DNA of 64,000 bases from Ornithodoros turicata (GCF_037126465.1 NC_088201.1:230040258-230104257), one strand, 5' to 3'; positions 1 through 10,671 are shown, numbered from the stretch's first letter. Translations and numbers: made by a program. Notes: generated by a model from the letters alone, not told the origin.

Positions 1-2015
1 GCGTTCTAGTTAGGTTAGGTTAAGCTAAGAGCGCGTACAGCGTAGTAAGGCTTAGCAGCGGCCGCGTTTTGTCAGTGAAGCTATCATGAGAGAGCTGCCG
101 GCATTGGAAAACTGTGTGTTGGGTTGGGTTGGGTTAGGTTGGGTTAGGTTAGGCTAGGCTAGGCTAGGCTAGGTTAGGTTATTTTGGGTTAGGTTGGGTT
201 AGGTTGGGTTAGGTTGGGTTAGGTTAGGCTAGGCTAGGCTAGGCTAGGTTAGGCTCGGTTAGGCTACGAGCGCGTACAGCGTAGTAAGGCTTAGCAGCGG
301 CCGCGTTTCGTCGGTGAAGCTATCATGAGAGAGCTGCCGGCATTGGAAAACTGTGTGTTGGGTTGGGTTGGGTTAGGTTAGGTTAGGTTAGGTTAGGCTA
401 GGCTAGGCTAGGCTAGGTTAGGCTAGGCTAGGCTAGGCTAGGCTAGGTTAGGTAGGGTTAGGTTAGGTTAGGTTAGGTTAGGCTAGGTTAGGCTAGGCTA
501 GGCTAGGCTAGGCTAGGTTAGGCTAGGCTAGGCTAGGTTAGGTTAGGTTAGGTTAGGTTAGGTTAGGTTAGGTTAGGTTGGGTTAGGTTAGGTTAGGTTA
601 GGTTAGGTTAGGCTAGGTTAGGCTAGGCTAGGCTAGGCTAGGTTAGGCTACGAGCGCGTAAGCGTAGTAAGGCTTAGCAGCGGCCGCGTTTTTCGGTGAA
701 GCTATCATGAGAGAGCTGCCGGCATTGGAAAACTGTGTGTTGGGTTGGGTTGGGTTAGGTTAGGATAAGTTAGGTTAGGTTAGGTTAGGTTAGGTTAGGC
801 TAGGTTAGGCTAGGTTAGGCTTCGAGCGCGAACAGCATAGTAAGGCTTAGCAGCGGCCGCGTTTCGTCGGTAAAGCTATCATGAGAGAGCTGCCGGCATT
901 GGAAAACTGTGTGTTGGGTTGGGTTGGGTTAGGTTAGGTTAGGTTACGTTAGGTTAGGCTAGGCTAGGCTAGGTTAGGTTAGGCTAGGTTAAGTTAGGTT
1001 AGGCTAGGCTAGGCTAGGCTAGGTTAGGTTAGGCTAGGCTAGGCTAGGCTAGGCTAGGCTAGGTTAGGTTAGGTTAGGCTAGGCTAGGCTAGGCTAGGCT
1101 AGGCTAGGCTAGGCTAGGCGAGGCGAGGCGAGGCGAGGCGAGGCTACGAGCATGTACAGCCTAGTAAGGCGTAGCAGCGGCCGCGTTTCGTCGGCGTAGC
1201 TACCATGAGAGAGCTGCTGGCATGGCAAAACGGCGTTCTAGTTAGGTTAGGTTAGGCTACGAGCGCGTACAGCGTAGTAAGGCTTAGCAGCGGCCGCATT
1301 TAGTCGGTGAAGCTATCATGAGAGAGCTGCCGGCATTGGAAAACTGTGTTGGGTTGGGTTGGGTTAGGTTAGGTTAGGCTAGGCTAGGCTAGGTTAGGTT
1401 GGGTTAGGTTAGGTCAGGTTAGGTTAGGTTAGGTTAGGCTAGGCTAGGTTAGGCTAGGTTAGGCTACGAGCGTGTACAGCGTAGTAAGGCTTAGCAGCGG
1501 CCGCGTTTCGTCGGTGAAGCTATCATGAGAGAGCTGCCGGCATTGGAAAACTGTGTGTTGGGTTGGGTTGGGTTAGGTTAGGTTAGGTTAGGTTAGGTTA
1601 GGTTAGGCTAGGCTAGGCTAGGCTAGGTTAGGTTAGGTTAGGTTAGGTTAGGTTAGGCTAGGCTAGGCTAGGCTAGGCTAGGCTAGGTTAGGTTAGGTTA
1701 GGTTAGGTTAGGTTAGGCTAGGCTAGGCTAGGCTAGGTTAGGTTAGGTTAGGTTAGGTTAGGGTAGGGTAGGCTGGGCTAGGCTAGGCTAGGCTAGGCTA
1801 GGTTAGGTTAAGTTAGGTTAGGCTAGGCTAGGCGAGGCGAGGCTAGGCGAGGCGAGGCGAGGCGAGGCGAGGCTACGAGCATGTACAGCCTAGTAAGGCG
1901 TAGCAGCGGCCGCGTTTCGTCGGCGTAGCTACCATGAGAGAGCTGCTGGCATGGCAAAACGGCGTTCTAGTTAGGTTAGGTTAGGCTACGAGCGCGTACA
2001 GCGTAGTAAGGCTGA
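1..2015 (+). repeat. Satellite block with CTAGG and CGAGG tails
   Basis: This stretch holds about ten phrases. Most arrays run TTGGG, then TTAGG, then CTAGG. Two arrays end in CGAGG runs, at about 1117-1142 and 1832-1872. Each CGAGG tail is followed by the variant spacer containing GAGCATGTACAG and then a short array beginning GGCGTTCTAGTTAGG. The two CGAGG-linked phrases are about 730 bp apart and nearly identical, so they look like a local duplication. No gene is visible. Confidence 0.9.
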
Positions 2016-2030
2016 TGCGTGGTTCACAGT
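2016..2030 (+). repeat. Left terminal inverted repeat of the MITE
   Basis: The first bases are TGCGTGGTTCACAGT. They pair with the inverted right end with mismatches at the fourth base and near the inner edge. The three bases just outside (2013-2015) are TGA, which I read as a mutated TTA target duplication. Confidence 0.7.
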
Positions 2031-2541
2031 ACAACTTCTCTTTGTTGCGGTTACGGTGCGGATCCAGTGCGGAGGCGGCTGTCGTACGACACGCTGTTCA
2101 GACATATGCGTTCTTGATACGTCAAACGCTTGTGGTTGACCAATCACGTCTCCACTCCACCACGTCTCCATTCCACAGGCAGCCATGAACGGGTAACGTG
2201 ATGTGGTCGGCTAAACTTTGAGGTGTATTGAAGTGTATCTGCGTCATACAGAGCGCGTAAACTGGCCACTTGTTGTTCAAATCGCAGCAGCAGCGCTTCT
2301 GGTGAAAAGAAGGAAAAATGACGACGACAGTGGGTTCGCCAAATACTACAGGAACGTGCCGTGCACGGGGAGGTTGCGCGGAGCGCGTTCGCTCGTTGGT
2401 CAGCTGCATCTCCGCAGGTAGCCCGTACCGCATGGAGTTCGGTCTAGCTCAACTCTTGCGGTGCGTGTGCTTTTCAGAGTGTCGTGCTTTGTTGTCATGA
2501 CAACCGTGTTGCGCCGCATCCGTAACGCATGAAAATGCAAC

Positions 2542-2556
2542 AGTGTGAACCAAGCA
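2542..2556 (-). repeat. Right terminal inverted repeat of the MITE
   Basis: Read on the minus strand this is TGCTTGGTTCACACT, matching the left end. It is followed on + by TTA (2557-2559) and then GCAGCGGCCGC, the normal continuation of the satellite spacer. Confidence 0.7.
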
Positions 2557-2749
2557 TTAGCAGCGGCCGCATTTCGTCGGTGAAGCTATCATGAGAGAGC
2601 TGCCGGCTTTGGAAAACTGTGTTTAGGTTAGGTTAGGTTAGGTTCGGTTCGGTTCGGTTCGCTTAGGTTAGGTTCGGTTCGGTTTGGCTCGCCTAGGCTC
2701 GGCTAGGCTAGGCTACGAGCGTGTACAGCGTAGTAAGGCTTAGCAGCGG
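2557..2749 (+). repeat. Resumed spacer and TTCGG-rich array
   Basis: The spacer half interrupted by the MITE resumes here at its NotI motif. It is followed by a TTAGG run passing into TTCGG and CTCGG units and then CTAGG. It is one of the few TTCGG arrays in the left third of the window. No gene is seen. Confidence 0.85.
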
Positions 2750-3104
2750 CCGCGTTTCATCGGTGAAGCTATCATGAGAGAGCTGCCGGCATTGCAAAAC
2801 GGCGTTCTAGTTAGGTTAGGTTAAGCTAAGAGCGCGTACAGCGTAGTAAGGCTTAGCAGCGTCCGCGTTTTGTCAGTGAAGCTATCATGAGAGAGCTGCC
2901 GGCATTGGAAAACTGTGTGTTGGGTTGGGTTGGGTTGGGTTGGGTTGGGTTGGGTTGGGTTAGGTTAGGTTAGGTTAGGTTAGGCTAGGCTAGGCTAGGC
3001 TAGGCTAGGTTAGGTTAGGTTGGGTTAGGTTAGGTTAGGTTAGGTTAGGTTAGGTTAGGTTAGGTTAGGCTAGGCTAGGCTAGGCTAGGTTAGGCTAGGT
3101 TAGG

Positions 3105-3198
3105 CTACGAGCGCGTACAGCGTAGTAAGGCTTAGCAGCGGCCGCGTTTCGTCGGTGAAGCTATCATGAGAGAGCTGCCGGCATTGGAAAACTGCGTG
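3105..3198 (+). repeat. Representative full spacer (94 bp)
   Basis: This is a typical intact copy of the spacer. It has eleven or so CpG sites, a NotI site, TCATGA near the middle and GCCGGC towards the end, all short palindromes at fixed distances. The array on either side has almost no CpG. Most other spacers differ from this form at only a few positions. No open reading frame or promoter is convincing. Confidence 0.85.
3138..3145. other. NotI site of the spacer (example)
   Basis: GCGGCCGC occurs in most spacers, so the window carries this normally rare 8-bp site about every few hundred bases. The commonest losses are GCGGCTGC and GCGGCCAC, each a single CpG transition. Confidence 0.9.
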
Positions 3199-4531
3199 TT
3201 GGGTTGGGTTGGGTTAGGTTAGGTTAGGTTAGGTTAGGCTAGGCTAGGCTAGGCTAGGTCAGGCTAGGCTAGGCTAGGCTAGGTTAGGTTGGGTTAGGTT
3301 AGGTTAGGTTAGGTTAGGCTAGGTTAGGCTAGGCTAGGCTAGGCTAGGTTAGGCTACGAGCGCGTAAGCGTAGTAAGGCTTAGCAGCGGCCGCGTTTCGT
3401 CGGTGAAGCTATCATGAGAGAGCTGCCGGCATTGGAAAACTGTGTGTTGGGTTGGGTTAGGTTAGGTTAGGTTAGGCTAGGCTAGGCTAGGCTAGGCTAG
3501 GCTAGGCTAGGCTAGGCTAGGCTAGGTTAGGCTAGGCTAGGCTAGATTAGGTTAGGTTAGGTTAGGTTAGGTTAGGTTGAGTTAGGTTAGGTTAGGTTAG
3601 GTTAGGTTAGGCTAGGTTAGGTTAGGCTAGGTTAGGCTAGGTTAGGCTTCGAGCGCGAACAGCGTAGTAAGGCTTAGCAGCGGCCGCGTTTCGTCGGTGA
3701 AGCTATCATGAGAGAGCTGCCGGCATTGGAAAACTGTGTGTTGGGTTGGGTTGGGTTGGGTTAGGTTAGGTTAGGTTACGTTAGGTTAGGCTAGGCTAGG
3801 CTAGGCTAGGTTAGGTTAGGCTAGGTTAAGTTAGGTTAGGCTAGGCTAGGCTAGGCTAGGCTAGGTTAGGTTAGGCTAGGCTAGGTTAGGTTAGGTTAGG
3901 TTAGGTTAGGTTAGGTTAAGTTAGGTTAGGTTAGGTTAGGTTAGGTTAGGCTAGGCTAGGCTTGGCTAGGCTAGGTTAGGCTAGGTTAGGTTAGGCTAGG
4001 CTAGGCTAGGCTAGGCCAGGCCAGGCGAGGCGAGGCTACGAGCATGTACAGCCTAGTAAGGCGTAGCAGCGGCCGCGTTTCGTCGGCGTAGCTAACATGA
4101 GAGAGCTGCTGGCATGGCAAAACGGCGTTCTAGTTAGGTTAGGCTAGGCTACGAGCGTGTACAGCGTAGTAAGGCTTAGCAGCGGCCGCGTTTCGTCGGG
4201 GAAGCTATCATGAGAGAGCTGCTGGCATTGGAAAACTGTTCTGGTCTGGTCAGGTCAGGTCAGGCTAGGCTACGAGTGCGTACAGCGTAGTAAGGCTTAG
4301 CAGCGGCCACATTTCGTCGGTGAAGCTATCATGGGACAGCTGCTGGCATTGCAAATAACGTTTTAGTTAGGTTAGGTTAGGCTACCAGCGCGTACAGCGT
4401 AGTAAGGCTTAGCAGCGGCCGCGTTTCATCGGTGAAGCTATCATGAGAGAGCTGCCGGCATTGCAAAACGGCGTTCTAGTTAGGTTAGGTTAGGCTAAGA
4501 GCGCATACAGCGTAGTAAGGCTTAGCAGCGG

Positions 4532-6293
4532 CCGCGTTTCATCGGTGAAGCTATCATGAGAGAGCTGCCGGCATTGCAAAACGGCGTTCTAGTTAGGTTA
4601 GGTTAAGCTAAGAGCGCGTACAGCGTAGTAAGGCTTAGCAGCGTCCGCGTTTTGTCAGTGAAGCTATCATGAGAGAGCTGCCGGCATTGGAAAACTGTGT
4701 GTTGGGTTGGGTTGGGTTGGGTTAGGTTAGGTTAGGTTAGGTTAGGTTAGGCTAGGCTAGGCTAGGCTAGGCTAGGTTAGGTTAGGTTGGGTTAGGTTAG
4801 GTTAGGTTAGGTTAGGTTAGGTTAGGTTAGGTTAGGCTAGGCTAGGCTAGGCTAGGTTAGGCTAGGTTAGGCTACGAGCGCGTACAGCGTAGTAAGGCTT
4901 AGCAGCGGCCGCGTTTCGTCGGTGAAGCTATCATGAGAGAGCTGCCGGCATTGGAAAACTGCGTGTTGGGTTGGGTTGGGTTAGGTTAGGTTAGGTTAGG
5001 TTAGGCTAGGCTAGGCTAGGCTAGGTCAGGCTAGGCTAGGCTAGGCTAGGTTAGGTTGGGTTAGGTTAGGTTAGGTTAGGTTAGGCTAGGTTAGGCTAGG
5101 CTAGGCTAGGCTAGGTTAGGCTACGAGCGCGTAAGCGTAGTAAGGCTTAGCAGCGGCCGCGTTTCGTCGGTGAAGCTATCATGAGAGAGCTGCCGGCATT
5201 GGAAAACTGTGTGTTGGGTTGGGTTAGGTTAGGTTAGGTTAGGCTAGGCTAGGCTAGGCTAGGCTAGGCTAGGCTAGGCTAGGCTAGGTTAGGCTAGGCT
5301 AGGCTAGGTTAGGTTAGGTTAGGTTAGGTTAGGTTAGGTTGGGTTAGGTTAGGTTAGGTTAGGTTAGGTTAGGCTAGGTTAGGTTAGGCTAGGTTAGGCT
5401 AGGTTAGGCTTCGAGCGCGAACAGCGTAGTAAGGCTTAGCAGCGGCCGCGTTTCGTCGGTGAAGCTATCATGAGAGAGCTGCCGGCATTGGAAAACTGTG
5501 TGTTGGGTTGGGTTGGGTTGGGTTAGGTTAGGTTAGGTTACGTTAGGTTAGGCTAGGCTAGGCTAGGCTAGGTTAGGTTAGGCTAGGTTAAGTTAGGTTA
5601 GGCTAGGCTAGGCTAGGCTAGGCTAGGTTAGGTTAGGCTAGGCTAGGTTAGGTTAGGTTAGGTTAGGTTAGGTTAGGTTAAGTTAGGTTAGGTTAGGTTA
5701 GGTTAGGTTAGGCTAGGCTAGGCTTGGCTAGGCTAGGTTAGGCTAGGTTAGGTTAGGCTAGGCTAGGCTAGGCTAGGCCAGGCCAGGCGAGGCGAGGCTA
5801 CGAGCATGTACAGCCTAGTAAGGCGTAGCAGCGGCCGCGTTTCGTCGGCGTAGCTAACATGAGAGAGCTGCTGGCATGGCAAAACGGCGTTCTAGTTAGG
5901 TTAGGCTAGGCTACGAGCGTGTACAGCGTAGTAAGGCTTAGCAGCGGCCGCGTTTCGTCGGGGAAGCTATCATGAGAGAGCTGCTGGCATTGGAAAACTG
6001 TTCTGGTCTGGTCAGGTCAGGTCAGGCTAGGCTACGAGTGCGTACAGCGTAGTAAGGCTTAGCAGCGGCCACATTTCGTCGGTGAAGCTATCATGGGACA
6101 GCTGCTGGCATTGCAAATAACGTTTTAGTTAGGTTAGGTTAGGCTACCAGCGCGTACAGCGTAGTAAGGCTTAGCAGCGGCCGCGTTTCATCGGTGAAGC
6201 TATCATGAGAGAGCTGCCGGCATTGCAAAACGGCGTTCTAGTTAGGTTAGGTTAGGCTAAGAGCGCATACAGCGTAGTAAGGCTTAGCAGCGG
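4532..6293 (+). repeat. 1.76-kb higher-order repeat, copy 2
   Basis: This is a near-exact tandem copy of 2750-4531. The private GCGTCCGCG spacer recurs at 4643, 1782 bp after copy 1. The order of all phrases is preserved, including CCAGG-CGAGG, the spacer with GCGGCCACATTTCG and the CATACAG spacer. Differences are mostly whole 5-bp steps in array length, as expected of slippage or unequal exchange. Confidence 0.88.
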
Positions 6294-6665
6294 CCGCGTT
6301 TCATCGGTGAAGCTATCATGAGAGAGCTGCCGGCATTGCAAAACGGCGTTCTAGTTAGGTTAGGTTAAGCTAAGAGCGCGTACAGCGTAGTAAGGCTTAG
6401 CAGCGTCCGCGTTTTGTCAGTGAAGCTATCATGAGAGAGCTGCCGGCATTGGAAAACTGTGTGTTGGGTTGGGTTGGGTTGGGTTAGGTTAGGTTAGGTT
6501 AGGTTAGGCTAGGCTAGGCTAGGCTAGGCTAGGTTAGGTTAGGTTGGGTTAGGTTAGGTTAGGTTAGGTTAGGTTAGGTTAGGTTAGGCTAGGCTAGGCT
6601 AGGCTAGGTTAGGCTAGGTTAGGCTACGAGCGCGTACAGCGTAGTAAGGCTTAGCAGCGGCCGCG
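6294..6665 (+). repeat. 1.76-kb higher-order repeat, partial copy 3
   Basis: The third copy has the GCGTCCGCG spacer at 6405, 1762 bp after copy 2, and its first array. It stops in the next spacer, where GTTCCCTCGG replaces GTTTCGTCGG. The break therefore lies inside a spacer, suggesting that spacers served as the homologous crossover sites. Confidence 0.85.
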
Positions 6666-6831
6666 TTCCCTCGGTGAAGCTATCATGAGAGAGCTGCCGG
6701 CATTGGAAAACTGTGTGTTGGGTTGGGTTGGGTTGGGTTAGGTTAGGTAAGGTTAGGTTAGGCTAGGCTAGGCTAGGCTAGGCTAGGTTAGGTTAGGTTA
6801 GGTTAGGTTAGGTTAGGTTAGGTTGGGTTGG

Positions 6832-6863
6832 GTTGGGTTGGGTTGGGTTGGGTTGGGTTGGGT
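6832..6863 (+). repeat. Long TTGGG run with G-quadruplex motif
   Basis: This run of about six to seven TTGGG units sits in the middle of an array rather than in its usual place at the start. GGGTTGGGTTGGGTTGGG fits the classical four-tract G-quadruplex pattern with two-base loops. Comparable runs lie near 2926-2960, 11232-11310 and 33711-33750. Confidence 0.85.
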
Positions 6864-6980
6864 TAGGTTAGCTTAGGTTAGGTTAGGCTAGGCTAGGCTA
6901 GGCTAGGCTAGGCTAGGCTAGGCTAGGCTAGGTTAGGTTAGGTTAGGTAAGGTTAGGTTAGGTTAGGCTAGGCTAGGCTA

Positions 6981-7037
6981 GGCGAGGCGAGGCGAGGCGA
7001 GGCGAGGCGAGGCGAGGCGAGGCGAGGCGAGGCGAGG
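6981..7037 (+). repeat. Longest CGAGG run
   Basis: About eleven consecutive CGAGG units follow a CTAGG run and end at the GAGCATG-type spacer. CGAGG runs of this kind occur only in roughly the first 15 kb (near 1117, 1832, 4020, 6981, 10935, 11448 and 14885). They always stand at the 3' end of an array. Confidence 0.9.
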
Positions 7038-7240
7038 CTACGAGCATGTACAGCGTAGTAAGGCGTAGCAGCGGCCGCGTTTCGTCGGCGTAGCTACCAT
7101 GAGAGAGCTGCTGGCATGGCAAAACGGCGTTCTAGTTAGATTAGGTTAGGCTACGAGCGCGTACAGCGTAGTAAGGCTTAGCAGCAGCCGCATTTCGTCG
7201 GTGAAGCTATCATGAGAGAGTTGCCGGCTTTGGAAAACTG

Positions 7241-8805
7241 TGTGTTGGGTTGGGTTAGGTTAGGTTAGGCTAGGCTAAGCTAGGCTAGGCTAGGCTAGGT
7301 TAGGTTAGGTTGGGTTGGGTTAGGTTAGGTTAGGTTAGGTTAGGTTAGGTTAGGTTAGGCTAGGCTAGGCTAGGTTATGCTAGGTTAGGCTACGAGCGCG
7401 TACAGCGTTGTAAGGCTTAGCAGCGGCCGCGTTTCGTCGGTGAAGCTATCATGAGAGAGCTGCCGGCATTGGAAAACTGTGTGTTGGGTTGGGTTGGGTT
7501 GGGTTAGGTTAGGTTAGGTTAGGCTAGGCTAGGCTAGGCTAGGCTAGGCTAGGCTAGGCTAGGCTAGGTTAGGTTAGGTTAGGTTAGGTTAGGCTAGGCT
7601 AGGCTAGGCTAGGCTAGGTTAGGTTAGGCTACGAGCGCGTACAGCGTAGTAAGGCTTAGCAGCGGCCATATTTCGTCGGTGAAGCTATCATGAGAGATCT
7701 GCCGGCTTTGGAAAACTGTGTTTAGATTAGGTTAGGTTAGGTTAGGTTAGGTTCGGTTCAGTTCGGCTCGGCTAGGCTAGGCTACGAGCGTGTACAGCGT
7801 AGTAAGGTTTAGCAGCGGCCGCGTTTCGTCGGTGAAGCTATCATGAGAGAGCTGCTGGCATTGGAAAAGTGTTCTGGTCTGGTCAGGTCAGGTCAGGCTA
7901 GGCTACGAGCGCGTACAGCGTAGTAAGGCTTAGCAGCGGCCACGATTCGTCGGTGAAGCTATCATGGGACAGCTGCCAGCATTGCAAAACGGCGTTCTGG
8001 TTAGGTTAGGTTAGGCTACGAGCGCGTACAGCGTAGTAAGGCTTAGCAGCGGCCGCATTTCGTCGGTGAAGGTATCATGAGTGAGCTGCCGGCATTGAAA
8101 AACTGTGTGTTGGGTTGGGTTGGGTTAGGTTAGGTTAGGTTAGGTTAGGTTAGGTTAGGCTAGGCTAGGCTAGGCTAGGCTAGGGTAGGTTAGGTCAGGC
8201 TAGGGTTAAGCTAGGGCTAGCGCGTACAGTGTAGTAAGGCTTAGCAGCGGCCGCGTTTCGTCGGTGAAGCTATCATGAGAGAGCTGCTGGCATTGGAAAA
8301 CTGTTCTGGTCTGCTCAGGTCAGGTCAGGCTAGGCTACGAGCGCGTACAGCGTAGCAAGGCTTAGCAGCGGCCGCGTTTCGTCGGTGAAGCTATCATGTG
8401 AGAGCTGCCGGCATTAGAAAACTGTGTTCTGGTCTGGTCTGGTCTGGTCAGGTCAGGTTAGGTTAGGCTAGGCTAGGCTAGGCTACGAGCCCGTTCAGTG
8501 TAGTAAGGCTTAGCAGCGGCCGCGTTTCGTCGGTGAAGCTATGATGAGAGAGTTGCTGGCATTGCAAAAGAGCGTTCTAGTTAGGTTAGGCTACGAGCGC
8601 GTACAGCGTAGTAAGGCTTAGCAGCGGCCGCGTTTTGTCGGTGAAGCTATCACGAGAGAGCTGCCGGCTTTGGAAAACTGTGTTCTGGTCTGGTCTGGTC
8701 TGGTCTGGTCAGGTCAGGTTAGGTTAGGCTAGGCTAGGCTAGGCTACGAGCCCGTTCAGTGTAGTAAGGCTTAGCAGCGGCCGCGTTTCGTCGGTGAAGC
8801 TATCA
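7241..8805 (+). repeat. ~1.6-kb duplicated segment, copy 1
   Basis: This segment contains several rare phrases in order: a spacer with GCGGCCATATTTCG (7662), a TTCGG array, a GCCACGATTCG spacer, an irregular join with GGTTAAGCTAGGGCTAGCG (about 8200), and GCCCGTTCAGTG spacers. The same order recurs at 8945-10463. Spacing between matching markers falls from 1704 to 1651 bp because an array near the start is shorter in the second copy. Confidence 0.85.
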
Positions 8806-8944
8806 TGGGACAGCTGCTGGCATTGCAAAATGGCGTTTTAGTTAGGTTAGGTTAGGCTACGAGCGCGTACAGCGTAGTAAGGCTTAGCAGCGGCCGCGTT
8901 TTCTCGGTGAAGCTATCATGAGAGAGCTGCCGGCATTGGAAAAC

Positions 8945-10463
8945 TGTGTGTTGGGTTGGGTTAGGTTAGGTTAGGCTAAGCTAGGCTAGGCTAGGCTAGG
9001 TTAGGTTGGGTTGGGTTAGGTTAGGTTAGGTTAGGTTAGGTTAGGTTAGGCTACGAGCGCGTACAGCGTTGTAAGGCTTAGCAGCGGCCGCGTTTCGTCG
9101 GTGAAGCTATCATGGGAGAGCTGCCGGCATTGGAAAACTGTGTGTTGGGTTGGGTTGGGTTAGGTTAGGTTAGGTTAGGCTAGGCTAGGCTAGGCTAGGC
9201 TAGGCTAGGCTAGGCTAGGTTAGGTTAGGTTAGGTTAGGTTAGGCTAGGCTAGGCTAGGCTAGGCTAGGTTAGGTTAGGCTACGAGCGCATACAGCGTAG
9301 TAAGGCTTAGCAGCGGCCATATTTCGTCGGTGAAGCTATCATGAGAGATCTGCCGGCTTTGGAAAACTGTGTTTAGATTAGGTTAGGTTAGGTTAGGTTA
9401 GGTTCGGTTCAGTTCGGCTCGGCTAGGCTAGGCTACGAGCGTGTACAGCGTAGTAAGGCTTAGCAGCGGCCGCGTTTCGTCGGTGAAGCTATCATGAGAG
9501 AGCTGCTGGCATTGGAAAAGTGTTCTGGTCTGGTCAGGTCAGGTCAGGCTAGGCTACGAGCGCGTACAGCGTAGTAAGGCTTAGCAGCGGCCACGATTCG
9601 TCGGTGAAGCTATCATGGGACAGCTGCCAGCATTGCAAAACGGCGTTCTGGTTAGGTTAGGTTAGGCTACGAGCGCGTACAGCGTAGTAAGGCTTAGCAG
9701 CGGCCGCATTTCGTCGGTGAAGGTATCATGAGTGAGCTGCCGGCATTGAAAAACTGTGTGTTGGGTTGGGTTGGGTTAGGTTAGGTTAGGTTAGGTTAGG
9801 TTAGGTTAGGTTAGGCTAGGCTAGGCTAGGCTAGGCTAGGGTAGGTTAGGTCAGGCTAGGGTTAAGCTAGGGCTAGCGCGTACAGTGTAGTAAGGCTTAG
9901 CAGCGGCCGCGTTTCGTCGGTGAAGCTATCATGAGAGAGCTGCTGGCATTGGAAAACTGTTCTGGTCTGCTCAGGTCAGGTCAGGCTAGGCTACGAGCGC
10001 GTACAGCGTAGCAAGGCTTAGCAGCGGCCGCGTTTCGTCGGTGAAGCTATCATGTGAGAGCTGCTGGCATTAGAAAACTGTGTTCTGGTCTGGTCTGGTC
10101 TGGTCAGGTCAGGTTAGGTTAGGCTAGGCTAGGCTAGGCTAGGCTACGAGCCCGTTCAGTGTAGTAAGGCTTAGCAGCGGCCGCGTTTCGTCGGTGAAGC
10201 TATGATGAGAGAGTTGCTGGCATTGCAAAAGAGCGTTCTAGTTAGGTTAGGCTACGAGCGCGTACAGCGTAGTAAGGCTTAGCAGCGGCCGCGTTTTGTC
10301 GGTGAAGCTATCACGAGAGAGCTGCCGGCTTTGGAAAACTGTGTTCTGGTCTGGTCTGGTCTGGTCTGGTCAGGTCAGGTTAGGTTAGGCTAGGCTAGGC
10401 TAGGCTACGAGCCCGTTCAGTGTAGTAAGGCTTAGCAGCGGCCGCGTTTCGTCGGTGAAGCTA
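8945..10463 (+). repeat. ~1.6-kb duplicated segment, copy 2
   Basis: This repeats 7241-8805 with the same private markers (GCGGCCATATTTCG at 9313; the irregular GGGCTAGCG join near 9870). After the second GCCCGTTCAGTG spacer it departs from copy 1, continuing with GCTATGATGAGAG where copy 1 has GCTATCATGGGAC. Confidence 0.85.
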
Positions 10464-10671
10464 TGATGAGAGAGTTGCTGGCATTGCAAAAGAGCGTTCT
10501 AGTTAGGTTAGGCTACGAGCGCGTACAGCGTAGTAAGGCTTAGCAGCGGCCGCGTTTTGTCGGTGAAGCTATCACGAGAGAGCTGCCGGCTTTGGAAAAC
10601 TGTGTTCTGGTCTGCTCTGGTCTGGTCAGGTCAGGTCAGGTCAGGCTAGGCTACGAGCGCGTACAGCATAG
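10150..10671 (+). repeat. 261-bp tandem pair
   Basis: Two adjacent copies of 261 bp (10150-10410 and 10411-10671) each contain the GCCCGTTCAGTG spacer, the GCTATGATGAGAG phrase, and the GCTATCACGAGAG spacer followed by TCTGG/TCAGG. The pair lies at the right end of the ~1.6-kb duplication and probably arose separately from it. Confidence 0.8.

Larger units (their letters stand above)
2016..2556. mobile_element. MITE-like DNA transposon, PIF/Harbinger-type insertion (541 bp)
   Basis: This is the only unique sequence in the first 29 kb. It splits a satellite spacer exactly at its TTAG motif. The left end reads TGCGTGGTTCAC and the complement of the right end reads TGCTTGGTTCAC (11 of 12 match). 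Weaker inverted similarity continues about 90 bp inward, including GTTACGG near both ends and ACGACAC further in. The flanks are TGA on the left and TTA on the right; the intact spacer has a single TTA there, so this fits a 3-bp TTA duplication with one later change. TTA/TAA duplications are typical of PIF/Harbinger elements. A weak internal + frame (about 2218-2421) contains IAAAALLVKRRKN, loosely like an Ala-rich/basic Harbinger transposase N-terminus, but this may be chance. No intact transposase is present, so it is non-autonomous. Confidence 0.7.
2750..4531 (+). repeat. 1.78-kb higher-order repeat, copy 1
   Basis: The unit begins in a spacer with GTTTCATCGG. Its diagnostic mark is a second spacer with GCGTCCGCG (NotI site lost; position 2861). 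It then runs through several long arrays, a CCAGG/CGAGG tail near 4016-4032 and a TCTGG/TCAGG phrase near 4240. Copy 1 is about 20 bp longer than copy 2, largely because its first TTGGG run has seven units where copies 2 and 3 have four. Confidence 0.88.

Noticed and set aside
1986..2500. Several overlapping ORFs of 60-103 aa on both strands in the unique island
   Set aside because: They lie in a 541-bp MITE with inverted ends, overlap one another on both strands, and some extend into satellite. Only a weak basic stretch in one frame hints at a decayed transposase, so no gene is called.
3105..3198. Spacer as a tRNA, snRNA or small coding gene
   Set aside because: No cloverleaf, A/B box or open frame longer than chance is seen. 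Variants include NotI losses and large truncations without compensating changes.
8190..8225. Irregular join GGTTAAGCTAGGGCTAGCG as a separate insertion
   Set aside because: It is a small rearrangement of pentamers into a shortened spacer start. It recurs only because the ~1.6-kb segment is duplicated.
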